Below are positions 14,269-21,079 of a DNA stretch of 21,338 nucleotides, one piece after another. Position 1 is the stretch's first letter. Each line of letters opens with the position of its first letter. The position numbers and the translations under genes are program-made. The notes under the pieces were generated by a model. That model worked only from the letters and a program-made list of their open reading frames with translations. It had not been told where the DNA came from and searched no databases. This DNA is from a virus: positions 1 through 21,338 of the IMG/VR virus record IMGVR_UViG_3300027659_000252; one strand, 5' to 3'.

Positions 14269-14678
14269 TATTTTATTATTGTTAATACGGTTAATGCCGA
14301 TATTATCGATCCTCCAATTATTTTTATAAATAAACTTTTAGTTTTTAATTTTTTAACTTCTTTTCTTAAATTATTATTTTGTGTGTCTACAATTACAAAT
14401 TTTTCATTTTCTTTTTTAATTTGTAATTCATAATTTTTTTCTTTTTGTTCAAAAAGATTAATAATGTTTTCTTGAATGGTAACTTTTTTTCCAATTTCAA
14501 ATATTTCTATCTTGGTTAATTTATCAATTTCAGTTAAAGAATCTAATTTATTTAAATCTAAAGCTATTTTTTTTGCAACTTTGTAAGGAATACAAATTAA
14601 ACTGGTGTCTGTATTTATTTTTTGTGAGAATGCCCACATTGGTAAAAAAATACAAATAATTAATATTATATTTTTCAT
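14268..14678 (-). CDS. secreted coiled-coil protein with C-terminal membrane segment (spanin-like)
   Basis: A 136-residue protein. The start at 14678 is chosen because it opens with a good signal sequence, MKNIILIICIFLPMWAFSQ, and lies just after the upstream stop (TAAAATG); the longer reading adds an unlikely polar leader. A cleavage site around AFS-Q fits Bacteroidetes signal peptides. No lipobox Cys is at the right place. A Lys/Glu heptad-rich coiled coil (about 55-110) follows, then a final hydrophobic helix (FIKIIGGSIISALTVLTII). This N-terminal export plus C-terminal anchor layout resembles a u-spanin without the lipid anchor. The next gene upstream encodes an N-anchored coiled-coil protein, so the pair may act on the cell envelope at lysis (inference). 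Confidence 0.7.
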   Translation of the reverse strand: MKNIILIICIFLPMWAFSQKINTDTSLICIPYKVAKKIALDLNKLDSLTEIDKLTKIEIFEIGKKVTIQENIINLFEQKEKNYELQIKKENEKFVIVDTQNNNLRKEVKKLKTKSLFIKIIGGSIISALTVLTIIK

Positions 14679-14679
14679 T

Positions 14680-15030
14680 TTAATATTCATATCTTTTATG
14701 GAATAATTTATCAATTTCAGAAGTATTCATTTTACTAATTTCCTCTCTTTTATTTTTATAAATATTAGTTATTATTATTTTTTCATTTTTAACTTTAGCT
14801 ATTGTTGAATCAATTTTATTTAATTTTTGTTTATATTCTTCAATTTTTACATCTAATTTTTTTTGATTTTCAATAATTAATTCAATACCTTGATTTAATT
14901 CATCTAATTTGTATTTATCTAATTCAGACATTTCGGGTTTTTTGGTTGTTACCCATATGACTAAATAAATTAATAAGGTTGTTAATATTATTCCTACAAA
15001 AATTTTCCAATATTTTTTAAAATATATCAT
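14680..15030 (-). CDS. N-anchored coiled-coil protein (i-spanin/Rz-like)
   Basis: A 116-residue protein. One transmembrane segment (about 9-28, WKIFVGIILTTLLIYLVIWV) follows a short basic N-terminus, so it is likely N-in/C-out. The rest is a continuous Lys/Glu/Ile heptad-rich coiled coil, ending MNTSEIDKLFHKRYEY. The topology is that of an inner-membrane spanin, and the terminal pattern recalls unassigned lysis-cassette proteins in Bacteroidetes phages. The downstream gene starts one base after its stop. The protein could alternatively be a tail or membrane-tethering protein. Identity as spanin is inferred from topology, pairing and nearness to an amidase-like gene. Confidence 0.65.
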   Translation of the reverse strand: MIYFKKYWKIFVGIILTTLLIYLVIWVTTKKPEMSELDKYKLDELNQGIELIIENQKKLDVKIEEYKQKLNKIDSTIAKVKNEKIIITNIYKNKREEISKMNTSEIDKLFHKRYEY

Positions 15031-15033
15031 TTT

Positions 15034-15576
15034 TTATATTTTTTTTGTTTTTTTTCTATTAGATATCACTCCCGCCCATTTAGATTTAAACCTGTCATAA
15101 AAAGCAGTTAATTTACCTATCAATTCTGTTAATTTATCATCTAACTTAATCATATCACCATTAACATATACTCCGTTATTTTCACCTATAGCGTAAAAAA
15201 ACTCAATATCAACATCAATAATTTTACCGCTCCACTGTACATCATTATAGTACATATTTAAAACACCAAAATCAGATAAGTCTGAAACTTCAGAAACAAA
15301 CTCATCCATAGTTTCCTGAAATGCGGTTTTTTCGTCAGTAGTTAATTCTAAATCTTTTTTATCCTTACCGTGCATAGTTAAAAGTCCACCAGAAATTCTA
15401 TAAGTTTTACTTTTATCCTTTTTAATTTGATTTATGTCAGTATTATCGTTTTTTGACTCACTATCTTGGTTAATATTTGTTTCAATACTTTTACCTAAAT
15501 TTACAATTTCAGACTGTTCGGTCAACATCCTTGATCTTTTTAGTAATAACTTAATTTCATCATATTCATTTATCAT
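15034..15576 (-). CDS. hypothetical protein, 180 aa
   Basis: After a charged, Asn/Asp-rich N-terminus (to about 55), the core is a well-formed alpha/beta domain: TYRISGGLLTMHG, then a helix FQETMDEFVSEVSDL, then beta-strand-like VQWSGKIIDVDIEFFYAIG, and NGVYVNGDMIKL followed by a C-terminal helix ending in a basic tail. No named family is recognised; I associate its core with unassigned phage proteins. It overlaps the amidase-like gene by 11 bases and lies 3 bases upstream of the spanin-like gene, so it is expressed with that group. No signal peptide or membrane segment is seen. Confidence 0.7.
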   Translation of the reverse strand: MINEYDEIKLLLKRSRMLTEQSEIVNLGKSIETNINQDSESKNDNTDINQIKKDKSKTYRISGGLLTMHGKDKKDLELTTDEKTAFQETMDEFVSEVSDLSDFGVLNMYYNDVQWSGKIIDVDIEFFYAIGENNGVYVNGDMIKLDDKLTELIGKLTAFYDRFKSKWAGVISNRKKTKKI

Positions 15577-16165
15577 AATTCAGTTGTTGTTTAAATAGTT
15601 TAAAATCAAAAGATGGGTTAACATCTTTATTATAAAAATTAAAATTGCTCCGACTAACAATGCCTTTAAAATTCTCCACATTGTCTTGTTTTACATTATT
15701 ACCTATACATTCTTTAGGTATATTAAATTCTTGACAAAGATCAATAACAAGGTTTACTAAGCTTTTAATTTGTTTACTACTATAAATATCCCAATAATAG
15801 TATTCTCTCCATTTTTTTTTTAAAACTTTATTTTTAGTTATGTCACCAATCCAATTACTATATGTTTCTTCTAATGGGTTTTTTTTTAACCATCCAAAAT
15901 TTTCTAAAGATATTATTATTGAATTTTTATCTATGGTTTCATTTTCCATATAACAGGAATACTCTTTTGGGTCTATTATTTTTATAACTTCTCCGGATTT
16001 AGAAATAACATAGTTCGGTAAATATGGATTTTTTTCATTATATCTGTACCTTAAAGATTGTATATATTTTTTATACTCTCGTTTTGTTTCAGTTAATATT
16101 ATCTGAGTTTTTTTGTTATTGGTACCAACTGAAGTAAACTCAAATGTTTTATCAATATTTTTCAT
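15566..16165 (-). CDS. amidase-2-like protein lacking all histidines
   Basis: A 199-residue protein whose motif order recalls zinc N-acetylmuramoyl-L-alanine amidases (Amidase_2/T7 lysozyme fold): a first strand IILTETKR, YLPNYVISKSGEVIKI where these enzymes have an xHYxI..dG strand, SIIISLENFGWL, a long helix with LVNLVIDLCQEFNIP, and GIVSRSNF...DVNPSFDF, where they have an HSxI....KxDPGxxFDF block. The whole protein contains no histidine, so none of the usual zinc ligands is present. It may be an inactive relative with a binding role, or the assignment may be wrong. It overlaps the upstream membrane-protein gene by 14 bases and the 180-residue gene by 11. Confidence 0.6.
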   Translation of the reverse strand: MKNIDKTFEFTSVGTNNKKTQIILTETKREYKKYIQSLRYRYNEKNPYLPNYVISKSGEVIKIIDPKEYSCYMENETIDKNSIIISLENFGWLKKNPLEETYSNWIGDITKNKVLKKKWREYYYWDIYSSKQIKSLVNLVIDLCQEFNIPKECIGNNVKQDNVENFKGIVSRSNFNFYNKDVNPSFDFKLFKQQLNYDK

Positions 16166-17153
16166 TTCTATTTGAATATGATAAACTTTTATTTTTTAAA
16201 TTATTATTAATTTTTTTTTCATTAACATTATTAATATCTACTTCAGTAATATGTGAAAAATAAACTTCAGGGGTTTCAACCTCATCATGTATGGTATCAT
16301 GTATGGTATCTTCTTTGTGAGGGACACTGGTGTCCCTCTCTGAATCTTTGTCTTTTCTTTTTCCTTTAAAGGCTTGGTTTGTAGCAATAATTAAAGTAAT
16401 AGCCAAAGGATCAAATACAAAAATTAAAAGTAAAATGAAAAGATTTGCCACCTTCTTAACATCCCAACCTGAAATCTCACTAATATATTTAATAGCCCCT
16501 AATTCACTACCTTCCAACTCCGCGGATTCCATATTAAGTATTTCAATATCTAATCTTGTAATACTATCATTTATTGCATCAATACGAGTTGAGACTTTAT
16601 CTCTATTTTCTGTGGTAAGTTTTAACTGACTCTCAAATGATTTACGGTTAGCGTTATTTGCTTTTGTAATAAGTTGTCCTGTGGTCTTATCTACAGATTG
16701 TGTAGTTGTATTTGTTGATAACCCATCTCTTAACTTTGAAATATCCTTATCTAACACATCTTTCTCTTTCTGTTGTTCGTTTTTTATTTCATTAAATCTT
16801 GTTTTTTTTACTTCAACATTTGCAATCTTTTTTTGAGTGATGTCAAGTTTTGTAATATTTCCTTGAAACCCGGTACTTAATAAACCATAAATCCCAAGTG
16901 AAGTAATCAAAGATAATGTTACAAGAGCGATTGTGAGATATATCTTTAATACTCCGTATGTTTCTTTCCATTTATCGTGTAAGTATGTTGCAATAGCAAT
17001 CTTAGATAACTCAAGGAATGATCCCATAATAATAACAGGTAAAGCAACACCAACAAATACCACCGATAACCCTACCACACTATAATAAGCTGCAGTTCCT
17101 GATAGACCAAGAGCACAAAATAATAAAAACCAAGGCAAAAATTTTTCTTTCAT
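16152..17153 (-). CDS. multi-pass membrane protein with a long coiled coil, 333 aa
   Basis: The start at 17153 (MKEKFLPWF) is chosen because the longer reading from 17204 would begin inside the terminator. Three hydrophobic helices fall at about 5-23, 24-48 and 72-94, then a long heptad-rich coiled coil (about 100-215), then one more strong helix (VANLFILLLIFVFDPLAITL) and a polar tail. Helix 2-3 contains GLSVVFVGVALPVIIMGSFL, a pattern I have seen in membrane proteins of other large phages, without a known function. A signal-anchoring, holin-related or host-membrane role is possible. The tail holds HDTIHDTIHD, a tandem duplication of 12 bases, and is next to a palindrome. First gene after the terminator. 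Confidence 0.8.
   Translation of the reverse strand: MKEKFLPWFLLFCALGLSGTAAYYSVVGLSVVFVGVALPVIIMGSFLELSKIAIATYLHDKWKETYGVLKIYLTIALVTLSLITSLGIYGLLSTGFQGNITKLDITQKKIANVEVKKTRFNEIKNEQQKEKDVLDKDISKLRDGLSTNTTTQSVDKTTGQLITKANNANRKSFESQLKLTTENRDKVSTRIDAINDSITRLDIEILNMESAELEGSELGAIKYISEISGWDVKKVANLFILLLIFVFDPLAITLIIATNQAFKGKRKDKDSERDTSVPHKEDTIHDTIHDEVETPEVYFSHITEVDINNVNEKKINNNLKNKSLSYSNRNEKY
16286..16338. repeat. tandem 12-mer and 20-base palindrome in the membrane-protein tail
   Basis: The 12-base unit CATGTATGGTAT is repeated exactly twice (16286-16297 and 16298-16309). Ten bases further, GAGGGACAC (16319-16327) and GTGTCCCTC (16330-16338) form perfect 9-base arms around TG. The palindrome is distinctly GC-rich for this genome and lies inside coding sequence for RDTSVP. 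Confidence 0.8.
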
Positions 17154-17186
17154 AATAATTAAAATATAACATATAAATATAAAAGA

Positions 17187-17219
17187 TAAATAAAAACCCT
17201 CCATTTTTGGTGGAGGGTT
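17187..17219 (-). terminator. Rho-independent terminator after the sigma gene
   Basis: A perfect 9-base stem (AACCCTCCA / TGGAGGGTT, arms 17211-17219 and 17195-17203) with a 7-base loop is followed on the minus strand by TTTTATTTATC. It is 31 bases after the sigma factor's stop and 42 bases before the next gene's ATG, so it separates the sigma unit from the membrane-protein unit. The stem is strikingly GC-rich for this window. Confidence 0.85.
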
Positions 17220-17249
17220 AGTTTGGTTATAGTTTTAAATTATAATATT

Positions 17250-18065
17250 TTAAAAATAATCAAATAAGTCTAAGCATTCATTTCTTAACTTTCTAAGTGC
17301 TTTTTCTTTAATTTGTCTAACACGTTCTTTTGTTAAGTTAAAATCTAAACCAATATCTTCTAATGTTCTAGGTGTTCCGCTAATACCATAATAATCTTCA
17401 ATAATTATTTTTTCTCTTTCATTTAAAATACCCATAATATTTGCCATTTTTTGTTTGAGTAAGTCTGTATTATTTAACATTTCGTCAGGTAAATCAGCAT
17501 TATCGTTTTTAATTATATCAATTAAAGTTCCACCATCTTCATTTATAGGTGTATCTAAATTTACCATTTTAGGTAATGACGCAAACTTTATTGATAGTTC
17601 TTCGTTGGTTTTTTCATTTATTTTTTTTTCTTTTTGCATGTCCTGAACAACATTAACAGGAAGCCTAATAGTTCTTGAGTTGTCATTTAATGATTGAAAA
17701 ATAGATTGTTTAATCCACCAAACTGCGTAAGATATAAATCTATTGTTTTTTGACCAATCAAAGTGTTTTATAGCCTTAATTAAACCATAATTACCTTCAG
17801 CAATTAAATCAGACAGATCAACCCCTTGATTTTGATATTTTTTAGCAACAGTAATAACAAATCTAAGATTACCTTCTAACAATTCTTTATGAATCTTTTC
17901 TATTTCATGGCTATCACAATCGTTATCTGTTATTTTTTTAGATAACACTAACTCCCTTTCAGGTGTCATTACTTTTAATTTTCTAATATCCTTTAAATAA
18001 ATTTGTATTTCATCTTGGTTTAAAGGGTTTGATGATTTTATATCATCCATTTGATTTATTTCCAT
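17250..18065 (-). CDS. RpoD-type sigma-70 factor, 271 aa
   Basis: All core regions of a primary-type sigma factor are present: region 1.2 (IYLKDIRKLKVMTPERE, about 22-38), region 2 (LLEGNLRFVITVAKKYQNQG, DLIAEGNYGLIKAI, FDWSKNNRFISYAVWWIKQS), a shortened region 3, and region 4 (REKIIIEDYYGI, then LEDIGLDFNLTKERVRQIKE, the -35 helix-turn-helix). Region 1.1 and most of 3 are missing. The sequence resembles the Bacteroidetes primary sigma in region 2, so it should direct RNA polymerase to phage promoters. The start at 18065 overlaps the upstream gene by 23 bases; Met6 (18050) is possible. It ends 31 bases before a strong terminator, so expression of the unit is bounded. Confidence 0.95.
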   Translation of the reverse strand: MEINQMDDIKSSNPLNQDEIQIYLKDIRKLKVMTPERELVLSKKITDNDCDSHEIEKIHKELLEGNLRFVITVAKKYQNQGVDLSDLIAEGNYGLIKAIKHFDWSKNNRFISYAVWWIKQSIFQSLNDNSRTIRLPVNVVQDMQKEKKINEKTNEELSIKFASLPKMVNLDTPINEDGGTLIDIIKNDNADLPDEMLNNTDLLKQKMANIMGILNEREKIIIEDYYGISGTPRTLEDIGLDFNLTKERVRQIKEKALRKLRNECLDLFDYF

Positions 18066-18600
18066 AATTGTCTAAAATTTCTATTTCTTTTTTTGTTAAC
18101 GAATTAATACCTTTTTCTGTTATTTTATCTAAAATTTGATCAACACTTGGTTCCTCTATTATTTTTTGTTTTTTAAAAAAATTCTCATCCATTATTGGGA
18201 ACATTATACTGTAAAGTTCATCAAATTCTATCTTTGGTTTTGTATGTTTTATTTTTTCAATATCAATAAATCCATTTTTATTTTTAACTTCATCTCCATC
18301 TATATTTAAAAAATCTTTTTTTAATTTACTATCCATTTTAATATCAACATTGTCACCAACTTCAATAAAAAAATATTGGTTAGTTACATCATTTAAACAC
18401 ATATCAAAATATTCTTTTAAATCTTCAAAAGTTTCTAAACTTCTAAAATGACAAACCATACCATACTCACCATAATTAAATTTCATATACTTTGAGCTAA
18501 TTATTCCGACAAATTGGTGTGTTATTTCATTAACAAATTCATCTGATAACGAATAATCACCAAAAATAAATAACATATATGTTTTATCTAATCTTTCCAT
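18043..18600 (-). CDS. hypothetical protein with DUF6576-like C-terminal motif, 185 aa
   Basis: The N-terminal 130 residues form a soluble mixed alpha/beta sequence (LFIFGDYSLSDEFVNEIT; LKEYFDMCLNDV) without a recognised family. The C-terminal SVDQILDKITEKGINSLTKKE matches the short helical-hairpin motif LDKI..KG..SLT..E..LL that ends some rhomboid and phage proteins in Bacteroidetes (DUF6576-like). It is co-directional with the sigma gene and overlaps it by 23 bases, so translation is probably linked. A candidate Bacteroidetes promoter lies 32 bases before the ATG. Its job next to a sigma factor could be regulatory, but no DNA-binding motif is seen. Confidence 0.72.
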   Translation of the reverse strand: MERLDKTYMLFIFGDYSLSDEFVNEITHQFVGIISSKYMKFNYGEYGMVCHFRSLETFEDLKEYFDMCLNDVTNQYFFIEVGDNVDIKMDSKLKKDFLNIDGDEVKNKNGFIDIEKIKHTKPKIEFDELYSIMFPIMDENFFKKQKIIEEPSVDQILDKITEKGINSLTKKEIEILDNYGNKSNG

Positions 18601-18632
18601 GTTTATAATAAATATTTATTGATATTGTTTTA

Positions 18633-18666
18633 CAAATATACGATTAAAATCGGTATTTATGACCAA
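18633..18666 (-). promoter_or_regulatory. Bacteroidetes-type promoter for the sigma unit
   Basis: On the minus strand TTG (18664-18666), 23 bases, then TATATTTG (18633-18640) fits the TTG/TAnnTTTG consensus of Flavobacterium-type promoters. It lies in the 95-base gap between the SbcC-like and 185-residue genes, 32 bases before the ATG. This is the best promoter match seen in the window. Confidence 0.45.
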
Positions 18667-18695
18667 TTTTTTATTTTTTTTTTAAAAAATATCGA

Positions 18696-21071
18696 TTAAT
18701 TTATCAATTTTGAAATATTATTTTCTTTTTTAATTTTAACGATCGTATCCGCCCATTGACTAACCATTGGATTGTGAGTTATAACGAATATTTTTTCAAA
18801 GTAATCTTTAATCTTAATAAAGAACTCAGATACCATTTCTAAGTTATCATTACTGATTTTACCGAACACTTCATCAAATACAACCACGTTTGGTTTTGGT
18901 AAGGAACATACCTTACTCAATACAGATCTCAGGGCTAACGAAGCAATTGTTCTTTCATAACCTGAACCTGAAACCATTAATTTTTCAATACCAGTACTAT
19001 TATCAATCATCAAGAATTCAACTTCATTCTTATCGTTAATTCTAATTTCCAATTTGAAATAACAACTATCTTCCATCAATCTTTGTAGTTCAGAGTTAAT
19101 CAAAGGCATCATTGTTTTCATAATGATTTTTGACAACCCATTCTTACCAAAAGCTTCCATATATATTTTGTAAATCCTTTCCTTCTCATCCTCCTCTTTG
19201 ATCTTAACAATTAACTTTTTATTGTTATCAATCTTTTCATTACAAGTTTTGATTTGGTACTCATTGTTTGTAATGTTTGCGTTTTTTTGTCTTTTAAGAT
19301 GATCAAGGTCATCCAACCTTAAATCAGCCTTAATCAACATTGAATCGATCTGAGTGTTTTCTTTGATCTTATCCTGAACATCACCCCAACGATCCAACTT
19401 ACCTTTTAAAACTCCAATCTTTAAATCACAACTTTCAATACTCAATTCATATTTTTCCTTAATAAGTTTGTTTTTCTCATACTCATCAAAGTCTTTCTTT
19501 AACTGAACAAAAGATTGTTCTTTGCCTGTTAAAACCTGCATTAACCCCTCTTTTTGGTCTTTATGCATGATATAACCATCAAGTTGGGCAATTTTAGACT
19601 GGGTAATCGATGCGTTCATTAACTCAATTCCACAATGTTCACATTTAATACCATCACTCACAGAACTTTTTAATTTCTCAATTTCTCTAATCTGTGTTTC
19701 AAGTTCAATTTTAGATTTGAACACGTCATTATATTCCTCTTTAATTTTATCGTGATCATCCTCATGATAAAATTTTTTTGGTTCAACAACTTTAAGTTCA
19801 TCTAATTTTTGTTGGAAAGTTGTCTTTTCTCTTTCAAATCCATCGATTTCTTCTTGAGTTTTAACCGGGTTCATCAAACTAATTTCTTTATCAATATCTC
19901 CGTGTTTCTTCTTCAACATATCATCACGATACTCTTTTCCCTTAACGATTTTATCATCTATATCATTAAGTTCCAATTTAATTGAATCAATTTGATCATT
20001 TAATTCGCCAATATTTGTTGTTAAAGATTCGTTATCCCCTTTTAATTCTTCCGAATTATAAATGTTCGACATTTTTGATTTATTAAATTCAGAATAAATC
20101 TCTTTACCAACTTCCTCTTTCCGTTTTAAAAACTCAAGTCCCATAAATCTTGACAACACCTGTCCTCTTGCGGTTGGTTTTGACTCCAATAACTCCTCAA
20201 GATTAGTTGCGGTTGTAAGTATGGTCATTAAGAAATCTTCTTTGGTTCCAATGGAATTTTTAATGAACGCCTCAGTTTCCCTTCTTTGTTCTCCAGTGAA
20301 ATTCAGTAAACTACCATCGGCCATTTTTTTGAAGAAGTCCAATTCTGTTTTTACATTCCATTCTTCTTTTTTAGAAAGTTTTCTTTCAATCTTTCTAAGA
20401 ATAATATAATCTTCCCCATCAATTGTAACCTCACCTTTAACAACTACCGAGTTTTTGTCGGTAAATCGATTAAAGATTTCTTCAGCCTTTGTAGTCTTTG
20501 TTGTCTCGTTAAAGAATAAGAACAACAATAAATCCACAGAAAGAACGGTCTTCCCACCAAAGTTAGGTGGATCTGATTCAACAACGACAACCCCGTTGCA
20601 TTTATCAAAATCCATTCTTTGATTCTCACCATACGATAAGAAGTTTGAAAACTCAATGTTTCTGATATACCACTTTTTGAATTGTGTTGTTTCAGTTTCA
20701 TCCTCTTTCATTCGGTTCTCAACCATTCTGTTGATACCTAAAATATCTTCAGTATAGTTAGTATAACCTTTAGACTCTAAAAATTTCTTTAGTAGATCAA
20801 GTTGATAATTAACATCAGTTACATTTACAGACACATCAATACTTTGCATTGTATCTGTATCATTATTTTTAACCTTAGTTAATACATTCACATTGGTAGT
20901 GTTATATTTCTTTTGGAAATAATGTTTAACACTCTTAATCTTATCTTGTGTGAAATTTTCTTGTATGTCTTCCCATACAACTTGTATTGTAGGGTTTTCG
21001 TACTTTGAAAAGTCTAAATCTTTTATCATTATATTGTAATTAAATAATCTTGGTGGGTTGAACAAGTCCAT
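18696..21071 (-). CDS. SbcC/Rad50/gp46-like recombination ATPase, 791 aa
   Basis: After an N-terminal extension (1 to about 130) comes an ATP-binding half: FSNFLSYGE (141-149) and PPNFGGKT (168-175), the Walker A position. Long coiled coils flank a zinc hook CEHC (Cys477 and Cys480). Then come VSGSGYERTIASLALR (ABC signature), VVVFDEVFGK with the DE of Walker B (about 732), and VITHNP with the H-loop. This is the SbcC/Rad50/T4 gp46 design, which with a gp47/SbcD nuclease processes DNA ends. Phage gp46 is usually near 560 residues, so the extension is notable. The Walker A first Gly is Pro here. The partner nuclease is not in the window. The start at 21071 is 9 bases after the upstream stop. 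Confidence 0.92.
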   Translation of the reverse strand: MDLFNPPRLFNYNIMIKDLDFSKYENPTIQVVWEDIQENFTQDKIKSVKHYFQKKYNTTNVNVLTKVKNNDTDTMQSIDVSVNVTDVNYQLDLLKKFLESKGYTNYTEDILGINRMVENRMKEDETETTQFKKWYIRNIEFSNFLSYGENQRMDFDKCNGVVVVESDPPNFGGKTVLSVDLLLFLFFNETTKTTKAEEIFNRFTDKNSVVVKGEVTIDGEDYIILRKIERKLSKKEEWNVKTELDFFKKMADGSLLNFTGEQRRETEAFIKNSIGTKEDFLMTILTTATNLEELLESKPTARGQVLSRFMGLEFLKRKEEVGKEIYSEFNKSKMSNIYNSEELKGDNESLTTNIGELNDQIDSIKLELNDIDDKIVKGKEYRDDMLKKKHGDIDKEISLMNPVKTQEEIDGFEREKTTFQQKLDELKVVEPKKFYHEDDHDKIKEEYNDVFKSKIELETQIREIEKLKSSVSDGIKCEHCGIELMNASITQSKIAQLDGYIMHKDQKEGLMQVLTGKEQSFVQLKKDFDEYEKNKLIKEKYELSIESCDLKIGVLKGKLDRWGDVQDKIKENTQIDSMLIKADLRLDDLDHLKRQKNANITNNEYQIKTCNEKIDNNKKLIVKIKEEDEKERIYKIYMEAFGKNGLSKIIMKTMMPLINSELQRLMEDSCYFKLEIRINDKNEVEFLMIDNSTGIEKLMVSGSGYERTIASLALRSVLSKVCSLPKPNVVVFDEVFGKISNDNLEMVSEFFIKIKDYFEKIFVITHNPMVSQWADTIVKIKKENNISKLIN

Positions 21072-21079
21072 TCATTATT

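Noticed and set aside
14268-14678. Lipoprotein o-spanin reading of this gene
   Set aside because: The Cys residues do not fall in an L-(A/S/T)-(G/A)-C lipobox near a signal peptide end; SLIC is past the signal and has the wrong residue before Cys.
17154-17204. Longer start of the membrane protein
   Set aside because: It would begin inside the terminator hairpin loop; MKEKFLPWF at 17153 is a normal start.
1541-18612. T4-type late promoters (TATAAATA)
   Set aside because: The string occurs upstream of several genes but mostly on the antisense strand; only the copy before the 5918-6205 gene reads in sense, so no consistent promoter set is supported.
18668-18692. A/T hairpin after the SbcC-like gene as a terminator
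   Set aside because: The stem is only A and T with homopolymer arms; no GC-rich stem and no clear boundary, so it is not counted as a terminator.
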